Counted from the first letter of the stretch, positions 13,701 to 32,188 are shown. The stretch is 64,000 nucleotides of DNA from Vigna angularis (GCF_016808095.1 NC_068971.1:51167631-51231630); one strand, 5' to 3'. Notes: generated from the sequence alone by a model not told the origin. A program made the numbers and translations.

Positions 13701-13800
13701 CTTGGAGGGTGCAGGAAATTGGGGTGGTTGATTTGGAGGGAAAAACACAAGTTGGTTTTCTGGGTATGAAAGAAGTGAAGGCGGTGTTGACACACAACAT
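10753..13800 (-). CDS. HEME2: Uroporphyrinogen decarboxylase, chloroplastic (HEME2-type)
   Basis: Six coding exons: 13800–13701, 13361–13240, 12673–12563, 12455–12267, 11783–11658 and 11268–10753, together 387 residues. The enzyme removes four acetate carboxyls from uroporphyrinogen III to make coproporphyrinogen III in plastid heme and chlorophyll synthesis. Residues 1–33 ([11 protein letters not shown]…) are Ser/Thr-rich, as in a transit peptide. The family signature LMRQAGR sits at about 65–71, the catalytic-region Asp in FSDILTP at 117, Tyr194 in LASYVVEGG, and the C-terminal His364 in [11 protein letters not shown] longer in-frame start at 13920 exists, but the Met at 13800 gives a normal plastid leader and length. 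Five-exon boundaries are GT–AG except intron 2, where the frame demands a GC donor (see findings). The gene appears intact. Confidence 0.95.
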
Positions 13801-15548
13801 TTTTGAATTGAATTGCAGAGCGAAGTGGAGCTGAAAAGTTGTGTCAGAGAAATTGAAGTTTGAAGGATGTGATATGGTTTGGGAAGAATGGTAAGATAAG
13901 AAAATGAATGAGATGAGCAATGGAGAGTTGATTCACCAATTGCAATCCCCAATTTGTTGCGCTTTTGCCATGTCACCAAATTCACCATGGAATTTTCTGA
14001 CAGTACACACCCTCTGCTTCCACCTATGCTATCAACTTCTTTGCAATAAAATGTAAATAAACACATACAATTACCTAACAAAATAAAAAGCAAAAAGAAA
14101 AAAGAGGATAAATACTAATTTTGTTTTCCTTTAATTTATAATAGGCGTTTTTGTATTAGAAAAAAAAATGTAACTTTTAGTTTAATTTTTAATTTGCAAA
14201 TTTTTATTTGTTGTATACTTTAATTAATCACTTTAATCCTTAAGTTGGATAATAATTAAAAGTAAATGTATATAAAATTAAATATTACACTGAAATCAAA
14301 GATTTTGTAAAATCTGAAAACTTCAATTGCAAAATAATGGAGAAATAAAAAGTATACATCGTATATTAAAGGGGCAAATATAAAATTAGAGTATGCTAAT
14401 TGGTGTTCAATGAATCAATAAATATAATTTTTTTTATTAAAGTTTAGGACTTTTGAGTTGGAGGTTAATTGAAAATCACATGAGAGCACTTTTATAAATA
14501 AAATATCTTTAATTTTCTTAATAAATATCTAAGTAATTTTTAGACCTAAGTATAAGTAAAATATATAATTTTACATTGATTAAGGATGTCTATATTAAAA
14601 TATACAAGGAAAAAGACACATGGATCATATAATATAGAAGTATTCTATTAGTGGTTTCGAGTTTGAGTTATTCTTATCTATTTGCATTAAATACTTGAAA
14701 CAAAGATTGGTACAAAGATAATAATGGTGCATAAAAAATGAGTTAAAAATTCATGGAAAAAATTGAACCATTATTAAATATGAAATTAGCTTCTTTTTAT
14801 TCATGGAAATTAGATACATCTCAGGAAGATTACTACAACTCGTACGTTCTTTACATGAAATTAACTTAATGTCGTCTTTTCTCCCTGTTTTTGAAGTAAA
14901 AGAAATATACAAGTGATAGTTTTTAACTTCATATTGTTCATTATATTTTGAATTGCTTTCAGTTCTATTTTTTAAAATTAACTAAATTTAGTTTCGCCTG
15001 TTGTTAATACGAAAAACCATCAAATCGTTATTTTTATAAAGTATTGAGGGACAACAATAATTCAGTATACAAATTTAGAAGCAAATAGGTTATTGAAAAC
15101 AGAGCAAAATCTGAAAGATTCTGTAACATGGAAGTTCAAGTTTGGAAGATTTACTTAGGATAAATTTGGAACTTTGGTTTATATCAAGAAACAACAAAAT
15201 GGAAGTTGTCTTCATCATTATCTTTCTAACAATGTTTTTTAACTAGGATTTGATGCGGCTAATCCAAATTATTTAAGTGTCAAAGTGTCTAATTTCTTGT
15301 TAGCTGAATCCCCTCTTATTCTTAGGCTGAGGAAATTGTGACCAATTGTTCTTGATTCCTATGATTGTCCACTTCCTATGATTTTCACACCAAAAGATAA
15401 GGCCAATAAGTGAAAACAAAAAAGAAATTGAAATAAAACATAGGGATGAAATCAGATCGAACTGATTGCAATTTTATTGGATATAAAAAAAATTACGAGC
15501 TCATAACTATTTAATTACAAGGAAATTTAGCAAATGGAGGAAAATGTA
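13801..15548. other. UROD 5' flank and 3' flank of the HAD gene
   Basis: Both neighbours are on the minus strand, so this 1.7 kb contains the UROD leader and promoter (nearest 13801) and the HAD gene terminator region (nearest 15548). No clear TATA box close to the UROD start, exon or repeat was recognised; the sequence is strongly AT-rich beyond 14100. Confidence 0.55.
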
Positions 15549-21782
<6,234 letters not shown>

Positions 21783-22539
21783 GGTTTTGGGATAAACGAG
21801 AGCAACGTTAATGTTACGGAAGCAGAAGAGAGGGGAAGAAGATGACGACGATGATGTTTTGTTTCAGTCTTTATTTCATTTGTGTCTGTTCCCAATCCAA
21901 ATCCTAATGTTTTAAATTCTGATCCTAAGCCACCTTCCGCCTCTCGATTTTGCACCACCCTCCTCGATTTTCCTTTGCTTCCTGCTTTTCTACTCACGTG
22001 ACATCTCACGTGCTCCCACTTATTCACGGGATAAGGAAGCGACTATTTTCATTGCTATCATTACCCATTGCTTTAATATTATTTATTTTTCTATTATTTT
22101 TTTTTATATATTTTATTTCTGAGTTAAATATGTTCTTAGTCCATCAAGTATCAAACAATTTTGAATTTCGTCCATCTTCTAAAGTGTTGTTTATTTCCAT
22201 CCTTGGTTAGAAAAGTCAAATTTTTAGTCTTCAAAAAACAACGGCGTTAAATTTTAGCTGAGGTGGCTAATTGTGTGTTACATCACTTTTCTTTTTATTT
22301 TCTCAAACGTGTCAATCATTCATTCTTTACATCTTCAGGCCGTGAGACTTTTCTCGTCTATCTTATTCATCTCCATCATCTTCTTTAATGTCGTCAACGA
22401 AGCTACAACCAACACCACGATGACCTTCCTCCTCACCACTTCTCGTACTCCTCCTTTCCCATGTTGTTTAGGCAGTGATAACCTTTCCTTTCTTCCTGGA
22501 TGTCGCCTCCATGCTTAATTCAAAATCACAACGTTAGTC

Positions 22540-22617
22540 AAAATCCTAGACCAATACCTAAATTTAAACACTCAAATCAAAATCCTAAACCAATATCTAA
22601 ATTTAAACACTCAAATA
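22540..22617. repeat. 39-bp tandem duplication
   Basis: Two adjacent copies of a 39-bp unit (AAAATCCTARACCAATAYCT then AAATTTAAACACTCAAAT) occupy 22540–22578 and 22579–22617, with only two or three differences. It lies inside the Mutator-like element. Confidence 0.9.
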
Positions 22618-23249
22618 ATCAACCGATTATACCCTCCTAAAGTCGCTCTTGAATCTGCGAAGTTTGAAAATGCAAAATGAAATTTGAGAAAAAATAATGA
22701 AATAATGAGAGCATACGATACCATTTATTGTAATTCAAAAGTTGTGTCTAGGTTTAATATTGGGACAAATTTGATGACATTAATTCACATCAAACTAAAT
22801 AATTTTTACTTTAATTTTTACTAAGAACATTCTTAATTGTTGGTCTTCTTGAGAGTTGTCATTTTAGATTATCAATCTAACAAATAATCTGCAAATCAAT
22901 CTTCTGCAGTATTTCTCTTATTTTTTACAGATCGTTTTCTTTATAATTGTCTGTCTCAGCTTTTCAAATTAAAATAAAGCATCAAAGAAAGTTTGTGAGG
23001 AGCTTGAAAAGGAAACGAGATTATGATTATTCTAACTATGAATAGTTAATTCCTCATTTGAAATTTACACAGTTGAATTCATTCATAATTTCCATTTTCA
23101 TGCATTCCTTCCATTCAATATAAAAGTTTTGTACATCAGTGGACAAGTACTTACATTAGTGGACGTGTTTCATCAATAATATTAGACTCCTAAAATGTCA
23201 TGAAATCTTGAATTTTTTTGTAGGTACAACTTTTGTAAACTCTTGTAAG

Positions 23250-23520
23250 GGTTTTGGAAGACTTGGTGAAGCTAATCTCTCTTTGCACTATGCTAACATT
23301 ATCAATAAGATAAACATGATTGTAAGTTTGTACAAGCTAATGTAACTTAGCAGAGTGTTGTAGATGTAATCTAAATAAAATGTCTGTTTCAAACTTATAT
23401 CAAGCATCTCGTCCAACTGTTCTTCCTCCAAATATGAGAGACACATTATATCATGTATTGCCTAATAATATTAAGAATGCACTTCCTTCTCGACTGCAAA
23501 ATGCTGATGCCATAAAACAG
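23250..23520 (+). pseudogene. DUF668 (PSI-type) gene fragment inside the Mutator-like element
   Basis: The + strand encodes GRLGEANLSLHYANIIN up to 23313, then, after a GTAAGT…AG interval (23314–23404), SRPTVLPPNMRDTLYHVLPN, NIKNALPSRLQ and NADAIKQ up to 23520, followed by another donor (GTATGTG). This order (LG..GL.LHYAN, then a Pro/Leu linker, then IK.AL.SRLQ) matches the start of DUF668 in plant PSI/PSK-simulator-like proteins, as I remember the family. Joining the two exons shifts the frame by one base, and most of the protein is absent. It is a captured fragment, with introns retained, and not a working gene. Confidence 0.72.
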
Positions 23521-24486
23521 GTATGTGTAATCTGATTATTGCAGTTCTGTTCTTGTTAATATATATATATAACTTTCCAGTGAAAGCGAAGGTCTTTTGG
23601 AATTATTGGTTGATTGATACATATTTTTGTCAAAGAAGGTAGCATTGTTAATAAAAGCTGAAAAGGTTTTGGAACAAAGAATGCAAGAGAATTTTAGAGG
23701 AAGTATAATATATTTTTGGGGACATTTGGATATGGATCGGAGTATCATAGGAAACAACAATGCAATTTCTTTTTGGTACATGTGTGACATCTTAAATGGA
23801 GGCAATTGCAGGTATATAATGGAGAATATAACATCACAACAATGCAATTTTTTTTCTCTATTTTTAAAAATAAATCATTTCTAGGTTGCTAAATTGTATA
23901 AACACTAGTTCTGATTTTGCTTCTATGATATTTTTTTTTAAGCAAGGAAATTTCAATCTATAAACTACTTCTCCAATCTTCTCAATAATTTCATACGGAC
24001 CATAAGTTCAGGTGCAGGATTGAAGATTAAGATGCCTCAAGCATTTGCACCCTCTCGTCACTCTTACCGCCTGCAAAATTCTTATCATTGTTGTTCTTTG
24101 TTTTCGCACCCTCTCGCGCAAGCTGTTGCCAACTACGACAAAACCTAATGCAGCAACCCTAAATCGCGCTTCAGAACCCTCTCGCGCAAGCTTCTATCTT
24201 CAGATTCCCATTCGCACCTGCATAGAAAACCTAAAACGCTGCCGCAGAGAAATCCTAATTTGCGACTCTTGGTTGACGGCATTGAAGAGGATGATGGAGA
24301 TGAAGAGAGGGAGAGAAGTCTCACGGCCTGAAGATGTAAGAAGGAAGGATTCACACGTTTCAAAAAGAAAAGAAAAGTGGCGTGGCACAGTTAAAATTTA
24401 ACGTCGTTTTTTTTTTGGACTAAATTTTTTTAGTTTTTTAAGAAAAGGGATGAAAATACCGAAACCCCATTTAACCCTTTATTTCT

Positions 24487-26384
24487 CGATTACCGCTTAA
24501 CTTTATTATATTTGGCGCATTCCATTAATCAGAAATGACACACACAAAAAAACTATGATTTATTAATTTATTTTTTCACAAGGATGTTATTTTGATTTCG
24601 CCCTATTTTCTATATATTTTTCATCAGAATCTCCACTCCATTATAAATGGTGAAAATTTAAAATTTTGATGATTAAATGGGTTAAGACAACTTAAAGTAA
24701 AAAAACTAAGTAGTAAAATCAATAATTAAAGTTTTTAAAAATTTGTGAATTCCATCATTTTTTTTAGAATAACATAATTGATTATGGACTAAGAAGGTTT
24801 TTTTTTCTATAATAAAAATAATTAAAAGCAAATAGAAGAGTTTTCATAATAAAACTCAAATATAATTTTAATATTTATAATATAAGAAAATTTTAAGTTT
24901 GATCCTTATAAAAAGTTTCATTCTTTTTGTCTTTTTTAAATTAAAAATCACTATTTTTAATTTCTAGTGTTATATAACATTAGTTAATTGCTTATGTAAA
25001 AAGAAAAAGTTTAGTGTTCACGGTTGACAAAAAAGTCAAATAATCATGATAAATGACACCACAGTGTTGTAATAATTTTAAAATGAATATTCCGGACTAA
25101 AAATAGTATTTTGAAATTTAAAAGGATAAACATAAAAACTATATTTTACAAAAACTAAAACAAAAATGTATACATTTTCATCACGAGTAGAAATAGTTAT
25201 TTTAAAAATTTATTGAGATTTAAAAAACTATAAGCACAAAAATCAAGATTCACTAATCTTACCGCAACTAAAATATATTAAAGATTTGATAATAATTATT
25301 GTTATTATTAAAAAAATTAAACAATCTAAAACAATTACTTTCTATTTATTTATCTTTATTATCTCTTCAACTAAAGAATCTATCCACTTAACTTTCACTA
25401 TTTTTCTTTTATTTTTTCTCATTTTCAGGTACTTTTTCATTAATTTCTTAAATCTGTCAAATATATCATTTCTGTCACCGGCAATAAAATAAAATAGAAA
25501 AGATAAAATAAAGTAACTGTTTCTGATGGTTCCTATGAGGTATGAAATTAAATTAAAAACCTTATGACATTTTTAAATTAAAAAGTAAAAACAAAAAAAT
25601 TAAAGTATGGAATACCTGAAATGTACACGATGGGTCTAACAAAAAGATACATGTAACATTCCAGTCACACCATTAAATACTATATTGTTGATTAATATTT
25701 ATTGAAAATAAAAAAAATTGTGAATTTTAGTTTTAGTTTAATATTTTTTTAATTATTTTTGTTAAGAAATAACTTTAAATCTAAAATAATTTCTTAAAAC
25801 TAGTTTATAAGATGAGTTTTGAATTTTATTTCTAGTCAAGGATTTTCAATATATCTTCTTTACATCAAGATTTATACATTTTTAAACATCTGACAGTAAA
25901 TAAAAAAATATGTCTAATAAACTACAAATCTTTGTTTGTTAGATGTAATTCTAACAAATCTTGTACTCATTTAATCTTATCTTTAGTTTTAAACAAATAT
26001 AAACTAGCGTATTAAGAGAGAGAAAAGCGAATAAAAGCATTTTTCAACATTTCTGAATCAACAATTATTAAACTTATATACTGGTACAAACCAAGTGATA
26101 GAACACACTTCCAGTAATAATGATCCAACTTTCATACCTTGAATTCCTCATGACTCTGATGCATCCAACCAAGCAACATAATATAATGTACTAGCTCCAT
26201 CAAAGCTAGCTACATAATTACAAACCAATACTCAAACAACATATTTTACACAATCAGACACCCACAAAAACCTCTACAAAAATATCATGAAAGTAAGCAC
26301 ATGAACCAATAAAGAATGACATGGGAACATAAAGATACACCAGCAGTGGCTATTCAATCATGCATGGGGATTAAGGATTGAAAT
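24487..26384. other. Intergenic, AT-rich
   Basis: This runs from the Mutator-like element to the WEB gene stop codon and should hold that gene's 3' UTR near 26384. I see only AT-rich sequence without exons or distinct repeats. Confidence 0.55.
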
Positions 26385-29027
26385 TTATGCCCTTTTCTTG
26401 CTTGGTTTTGTCAATGGGGGCAGTGATATTTGAATGAATCCAAATTTCTTCCTTGGTGGCATGAACTGCTTCTGATTGCTCCCATCTTTCTCAGTCTTTG
26501 TTGGAAGAGTTAGATCTTCCCTCAATGCTTGAAGCATTTGACTCAACGCCACCTTTTGTCTTTCAGTGTGCTCTTCCATCTCCTTTCTTGTAGCATATCC
26601 TTCAGGAACCTGCTTTCTGCTAAGTACATCTCTCATAGAAATTGTGGGTCTTAATGTTGCCTTTGGACCATTGTTTGCTGTTGTTGACCTGGTTACATCA
26701 TTCAGAGAATCTTGACAGATTCCACCTTGATTAAGCTTGTTACAATAAATAGTGTTATACCTCCTGAGATCATCCTCTGGAATCCATCTCCTTAGAGCCT
26801 CCTCAGCAGCATATTGCTTTTGGTTTGCACTTTCAACTCTGTTTAAAGCATCTGTCAAGACTTGTTTGCTGTGTAGAACTTCCTCCGTTGCTTCCTCCAA
26901 CTTCTTCAAAATAGTCAGTTTAGAAATTTTTGTTTCATCAATTTGAAACTTTGCATCTATTACCTTCTTCAAAGTTGACTCCTCTGGTATATGAGCCTTG
27001 GAGTTTAGGGGAGAGCGATCTCCAAAAGCAAAACTGACTTTCTCAGGCTCTGGCAGAACAAATCCTGAAGATCTTTCAGCATTAGATAGAGCCTTGATTT
27101 CAGCAAGAGCAACGGATTCTGCTGCCCTTGCAGCTTCTTCCATCTTTTTAGCAGCGAGCCACCTCATCTCAGCAGTCTTAACACTGAATCCATATTCTTC
27201 ATACACACTTAAGGGCTTTGAAGGTTCAGATCTTCTAGTCTCAACCATTCTATTGCACTGCCCGGAATCAGAATTGAAATTTCTTACAGTATTAGCAGGG
27301 TTACCTGACGCACAATCTACATGAGATGCTGGAGGATTTAATTTTGTCTGCTCTTGGACCCTCTCTAGAGCAGATACTGCTGCAAACTTCGATGCTAGCT
27401 TTTCTCGTGTCCTCTCCAAAAAAAATTTCTCCTTCTTCATCTTCTTGTTCAAAGACTCAACAGAGGACTGTATCACCCCAAGTTCATTTATAGTTTTGCA
27501 TAAATTCAACTTGGCTTGCTTCAACTCCATTAAGATCATATCAGGTGATGATGACATAATAGAGCACGGGCTTGGAATTTGCATCATCTGTTCTTGATCA
27601 TTGACATTGTTTCCACAATTTTCCTTATCCATCTCCTTGATAACAGGAGTTCCAACTTGTTCATATGAACTTACATCTCGTGATGCAAAACATTTCATAG
27701 CCTCTTTTTGCAGTTGCTGCTTCAAGTCCTCCACAATCCTCTTAGTAGCTCCCAGTTCTTCAAGCACATCAAGAGTTTCAAGTTCTTTGACAATCAAATC
27801 CTTTTCCAACTCCGCTGCCTGTTCCTCCACTTTCTTTATGTCAAAATCTTCAATGCTGTTCTGCTAATGATAATCTTCTTCTACATCAGAAAGTAAACTA
27901 ACACACGGGGCAGGTATCAAGAATGTACAACGAACTATCCTACTTAAAGCACATTAGTAATTCACTAACCATGCAAACAAATTTCTCTACCAAACAGAAC
28001 TTAGATCCAAAATGCTTACAAGTTTTTTTATTTGCATTATTCTTTAATTAGAATGTCAGTTTTGGTATTTCGCGTAATAAAAACTTGTTAAAAAAATACT
28101 ACAATGTCCCAGTGTTTACTCCAAAATTTGAATCTGCATTGTAGTGTAACTATAGGTGAACTTGTAGCTTTAATGAGTACATTCAAAAAGAAGTTCTGAA
28201 GGTGTATTCGCGTTATTTAAAGTCCTACATTTAATTATTTATTGTTAATTTGATCTTTAGACATACATTCATATTATCACTAAAATCACGTCTCACATGC
28301 AACTTTGGATTAAAATGAATGATGAATATTAGTTTTAGGAACTCCTTTACTCTTGTTAATTCTTCATATTGAAGTGCAATGAATTACAATCTAAAAAATT
28401 AATTTTGGCATTTATCAATTGAATTGAACATCAGAAAAATACTTAGGCATCTTCATTTATGTTTTGTCAAAATGAAAAATATGTTCAACAACCTAGTGTT
28501 AAGAAGAAAAAATAAAATAAATTCAGGAAAATATCAAATTATATTATAAGTAAAAAATTATCTTAAAAAAATACAAAAAAAAAATCAATTTATAAATAAG
28601 AAAAATTCATTTTCTTTAAGAAAATGCTGATAAAGGGTTTATTCAGTACTTATATATCAATTTATAAATAAGAAAAATTCATTTTAATTTTTCTTTAAGA
28701 AAATGCTGATAAAGGGTTTATTCAGTACTTACTCTCAGTAAGAATTTTGCTAAAAAGAAAAATTGAAAACGAGTCCAAGGTGCAGAAAAACAGATCCAGA
28801 AAACTTACAAAAAACGGCATCCAAGGCCCGCTACCTCCAAAACGGGTCACGGCTTCTTTAACCGATCCAAACGGCGGTGACGTGTCAATCTCCGCTCGGA
28901 AATTCACTCTCCGAATTCCGCCTGACCCGATTCCGCCATGGTTCCCTGCCTCGGGTCTGACTTCCCTTATGGCGGGCGTTCCGGGCACCCCATCGGCGGC
29001 GGCGGCGGCGTCTCGAGTTTCTGCCAT
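26385..29027 (-). CDS. WEB-family (DUF827) coiled-coil protein
   Basis: Two exons, 29027–28809 and 27860–26385, join in phase 0 and give 564 residues. Exon 1 carries VNFRAEIDTSPPFGSVKEAV followed by TRFGGSG, a conserved N-terminal block of WEB (weak chloroplast movement under blue light) proteins. Exon 2 starts NSIEDFDIKKVEEQAAELEK and is mostly heptad-rich helix, with coiled coils around 80–130, 170–240 and 370–430. Near the C-terminus a second family block reads ESANQKQYAAEEALRRWIPE. The start is the Met at 29027 (MAETRDAAAAADG); an upstream in-frame Met at 29060 adds eleven unlikely residues. From memory it is closest to the At2g40480 type. WEB1/PMI2 relatives act in chloroplast photorelocation through actin, but the role of this subgroup is not known to me. 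Confidence 0.9.
28584..28731. repeat. Tandem duplication in WEB intron 1
   Basis: A 69-bp unit (28584–28652) starting ATCAATTTATAAATAAG and ending TTTATTCAGTACTTA is repeated at 28656–28731 with an extra AATTTTT-type insertion. The second copy ends 77 bp from the exon 1 donor. Confidence 0.92.
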
Positions 29028-30410
29028 TTCGACGAAAACAAAAAAAGCGTAGGAACGCACACGCGGGTTTCAGAGAAGAAGCATGGAAAAAACCCAGAGG
29101 TGAAAAGGTTGTTTCTTTGTGGAAGCTTGGACTTCCGCGAAAAACCCATTGCGGAATTTATGCAATCCGAGGATGATGGAATTGGAAGGAGGGGCGTGAT
29201 GATTATGTCGCGTGGCCGAGTCGCGACTCGGTGAGCCAAACGGGAAAAGGAAAAGGGAAAGGGTTGCAGAGGACGCTTTTGCGGGGGACCTTTTCCTTTT
29301 TCCGTTGAATGATAGGGTGGGGCTGAGAACCATGGTTTACGGTGGTGCGCTTTAAGGTGGTTGGTTGGTGCGAGTGAGAGCCAATGAGGAAGTGACACGT
29401 CATAAGGAGACTGAGGTCGTTGTGTTGGTGATTGACTGGGAGCGTGATTGACGCAGAAAAGCGTTGTAATTAACTTTTTAGCGGGGAAAGTGGTACCAAA
29501 CGAAACGACGACGTTTAGTTCGACCCACCACCACTAACTCGCTTTGGTTACTGCTACGATTAGTTTCAGTAGTGCGCAGGCAGTAAAAGCATTCCCAATT
29601 GCCATGTCTACAGTAAAGTTGTTGCTTTAAGAAAAGTTTTTAGATTTTAATGCTAAAATTATAGTACCCAGGATTCAGTGCACATAGGTAAAGTTAAATC
29701 TAGTCATTGCTCTAACAACAAATACTTTTAACAGAAAAAATTAAAATAACTTTCTTATAAATTAAAATTATATTGTATATAAGTTAATCTGAATAACTTC
29801 TCATACATAAATTTTATTTTATAATATTTAAAAAAAAAACTCGGAAACACTTTCGAAAAATCTTTTAAAAAAATTTCGTATAAACTTAAACATTTTAAAA
29901 CACTTGCTAAACTAATCAGTTTTAAAATGTTTTTAAGAAAAAAAAAATTATTTTTAAATAAGCTAAATTTGACACAATACTATGTGCAGTTAATAATTTA
30001 AAAAATCATTAAACGTGTTAGTTTTGAAAAAATAGCATTGTTTTATTTATCAAAACGTTCTCACTGTACTTACTAAATATGTCAAATAGATAAATATGGA
30101 TTTCGAAAAATATATGTAACTAATATGTCATTAATATTTTAAATCATATCTAACTAACACAATCCATTCTAAAATTCAAAATAACAATCTTATTCTAATT
30201 TCTGGTTTGCCTTATATTATAGATAAAGAGTAGTTATTCAGTAAAGTTATCGTTAAAATGGTAAATTTATTATTCAAAAATTCCAAAAAGGGATGGTAAC
30301 TCACACATAATAAATTGAGGTTCAAATATCCATTGAGAAATGTTCGTATAATCATCAGTATTCAAAGCATACGTTATATGAATAACATTAAAATAGAAAA
30401 AAAAAATTGT
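29028..30410. other. WEB gene promoter and intergenic DNA
   Basis: 29028–29600 is distinctly richer in GC than its surroundings, as expected for the leader and promoter of the divergent minus-strand gene, but I found no clear TATA box. ORFs on both strands there (for example 28967–29398) have no family resemblance. Beyond 29640 the DNA is AT-rich and featureless. Confidence 0.5.
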
Positions 30411-30932
30411 TGTATGGTATGAAGCATGGGCCGACCGTCAACATTAATAACGGTTCAATCTATTTCTTTTGTAAATGATTAAAGAGATTTAAATATTGGG
30501 TTACCGCTTAAGTTATTGATGTTGAACTGGAAGTGGGTCGACATTCAAGATATTGAACTAATTGGTTTGAGCAAATAAACCGTTAATAACAGAATAATTA
30601 AAAATATTAACTTATTGCAGATTATGAGTAACATACCAAATTCAAAGGTAAGTTCGTTTTGTTGGACCTATGCCACTTTAGGATCATCAAATAACTTATA
30701 AATAGAAGGTTAAGTCACAAAGGTAAGTAAGTCTAACTGGGTTCTGATATTTGATAGTGAGAAAAAGATTATTGCTCAACGCTTGACTTGAGCGTTAGAG
30801 TGTCTTTTTAGGTAACCTCCACCTAGTCTGGACTTGAAGTGCTTGGAACAAGAGATTCAGATGTCAGAGGATAGAAAGACTACAACAGAAAAAGTGTGTC
30901 TCTCAGTCATAATAATTATATAGGAAACATTT

Positions 30933-30950
30933 TGGCGTCCATCGTGGGGC
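30933..30950 (+). other. Retroelement primer-binding site (tRNA-complementary)
   Basis: TGGCGTCCATCGTGGGGC follows the LTR end after three bases. It differs by two transitions from TGGCGCCCACCGTGGGGC, common after the 5' LTR of plant gypsy elements (recalled), and those changes suggest age. Confidence 0.65.
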
Positions 30951-31359
30951 CAAGAGTAGCAGAAGAAACCCAATGAAGGAGCAACAAAAAAAGAATATTT
31001 TTTTATTGGTGAAAGTACCAAAAAAATTCTTCTTTTTCTGCTACTTTGTTGCTCCTCCATGATTGAGAGACACACCTTTTTTGCCGTAGTCTTCTTATCC
31101 TCTGACATCTGAATCTCCTCCTCCAAGCACTTCAAGTCCAGACTGGGTGGAGGTTACCTGCAAAAGGCATTATGACGCTTAAATGAGGCGTTGATGAATG
31201 ATTTTTTTCTCACTATCAAATATCATAATTCAGTTAGACTTACTTACCTTCGTGGTTTAACCTTCTATTTATAAGTTTTTTGATGGATCCTAAAGTGGCA
31301 TAGGTCCAACAAGAACTTACCTTTGAATTCGGTCTGTTACTCATAACCTACAATCAGTT

Positions 31360-31450
31360 ATCAATATCTTTTATCAATATCTTTAATCAATATCTTTAAT
31401 CAATATCTTTAATCAATATCTTTAATCAATGTCTTTAATCAATATATTTA
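31360..31450. repeat. 13-bp tandem repeat, 7 copies
   Basis: Seven consecutive units of ATCAATATCTTTA, four of them identical and the others with single changes. It lies within the right-hand inverted LTR and is missing from the left one, so it expanded after the two copies separated. Confidence 0.93.
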
Positions 31451-31739
31451 ATTATTCTGTTAATAATTTATTAATCGTTTATTTGCTCAAGCCATTAGTC
31501 TAATATCTTGAATATCGGTCCAATTACGACCCAACATCAATAACTTAAGCAGTGACCCAACATTTGAATATGCTTGACCATTTACAAAAGAAATAGATCA
31601 AACGGTTATTACTATTGACCATTCAGCCTATACTTCATACCATACCAAATCTATAATTAAATAGTTACAATTCATCGTTTTATGTTCACATTTTTTTAAA
31701 GATTTCGTGTTTGTTGTTGTTAGAATAATAATTTGTTAG

Positions 31740-32188
31740 GGATGACAAGAGATTTGGTCATGAATAGTGATTGTCTGTTATGTTATTTATCAAAGGAAAT
31801 TTGATTTATTATCTATTTTATTATCTGGATATTTATTTAAAAATATTTATGAATTTTTAAAATTGTGAATATTCATAATTATTTATAAATATTTAAAAAA
31901 TAATAATTTATAAATTTTTAAAATAAAACTACAAAATAATATTAAATATAATATAAATTTAATTTAATTTTAATTTTAATTTGAATTAAATTTAATATAA
32001 TAAAGTATAAATTAAATTTTATTTTTATTTTTTTATAATTAATAAATACCGATATATGTAATAATACTGTATTCGATCCATCTATAAATAAATATTAAAT
32101 TATTCTTTATTTGCAAATATTCATTTAAAATATATTCGTAATCAATTTTATCTTAAAATAATCGTATACAGATATTTTTATCACCTCC
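31740..32188. mobile_element. Short AT-rich TIR element (GGGATGACAA family)
   Basis: The left end GGGATGACAAGAG and the inverted right end (GGAGGTGATAAAAATATCTG on the minus strand) resemble the ends of the element at 34617–34996. The interior is A/T with poor complexity. Degenerate; no sure target duplication. Confidence 0.4.

Larger units (their letters stand above)
22121..24477. mobile_element. Mutator-like element carrying a gene fragment (Pack-MULE type)
   Basis: A 2357-bp unit is flanked by a perfect 9-bp duplication TTTATTTCT at 22112–22120 and 24478–24486. Its ends are GAGTTAAAT… and …ATTTAACCC. Long terminal inverted repeats follow: left about 22190–22407 pairs with right about 24248–24455, including the shared blocks TTAAATTTTAGCTG/TTAAATTTTAACTG, ACATCTTCAGGCCGTGAGAC and CATCTCCATCATC. 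A 9-bp duplication with long inverted ends is the signature of Mutator-like elements. No transposase is visible, so it is non-autonomous. The interior holds a DUF668 gene fragment (23250–23520), a 39-bp tandem duplication, and subterminal copies of ACCCTCTCGCGCAAG near 24100 and 24180. It lies about 330 bp upstream of the HAD gene start codon. Confidence 0.88.
30411..31646. mobile_element. Head-to-head pair of gypsy-type LTR copies
   Basis: The left arm (30411–30929) starts TGTATGGTATGAAG and ends GGAAACA, directly followed by a primer-binding-site-like TGGCGTCCATCGTGGGGC. The right arm (about 31040–31646) is the inverted copy, ending CTTCATACCATACC. Shared blocks in opposite orientation include GGACCTATGCCACTTTAGGA, CTTATAAATAGAAGGTTAA, GGTAAGTAAGTCTAACTG and CTGGACTTGAAGTGCTTGGA. 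The arms are about 80–85% alike by eye, with a loop of roughly 100 bp. This is a remnant of an LTR retroelement plus an inverted LTR. No gag or pol reading frame is visible. Confidence 0.8.

Noticed and set aside
24045..24401. 118-codon ORF near the right end of the Mutator-like element
   Set aside because: It runs through the terminal inverted repeat, and the mirrored left repeat gives an unrelated ORF; no family match.
28967..29398. 143-codon minus-strand ORF upstream of and overlapping WEB exon 1
   Set aside because: Different frame from the conserved WEB exon, no known domain; GC-rich promoter DNA stays open by chance.
31360..31450. Short regular repeat considered as a CRISPR-like array
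   Set aside because: No spacers: units are directly adjacent, and the genome is a plant's.
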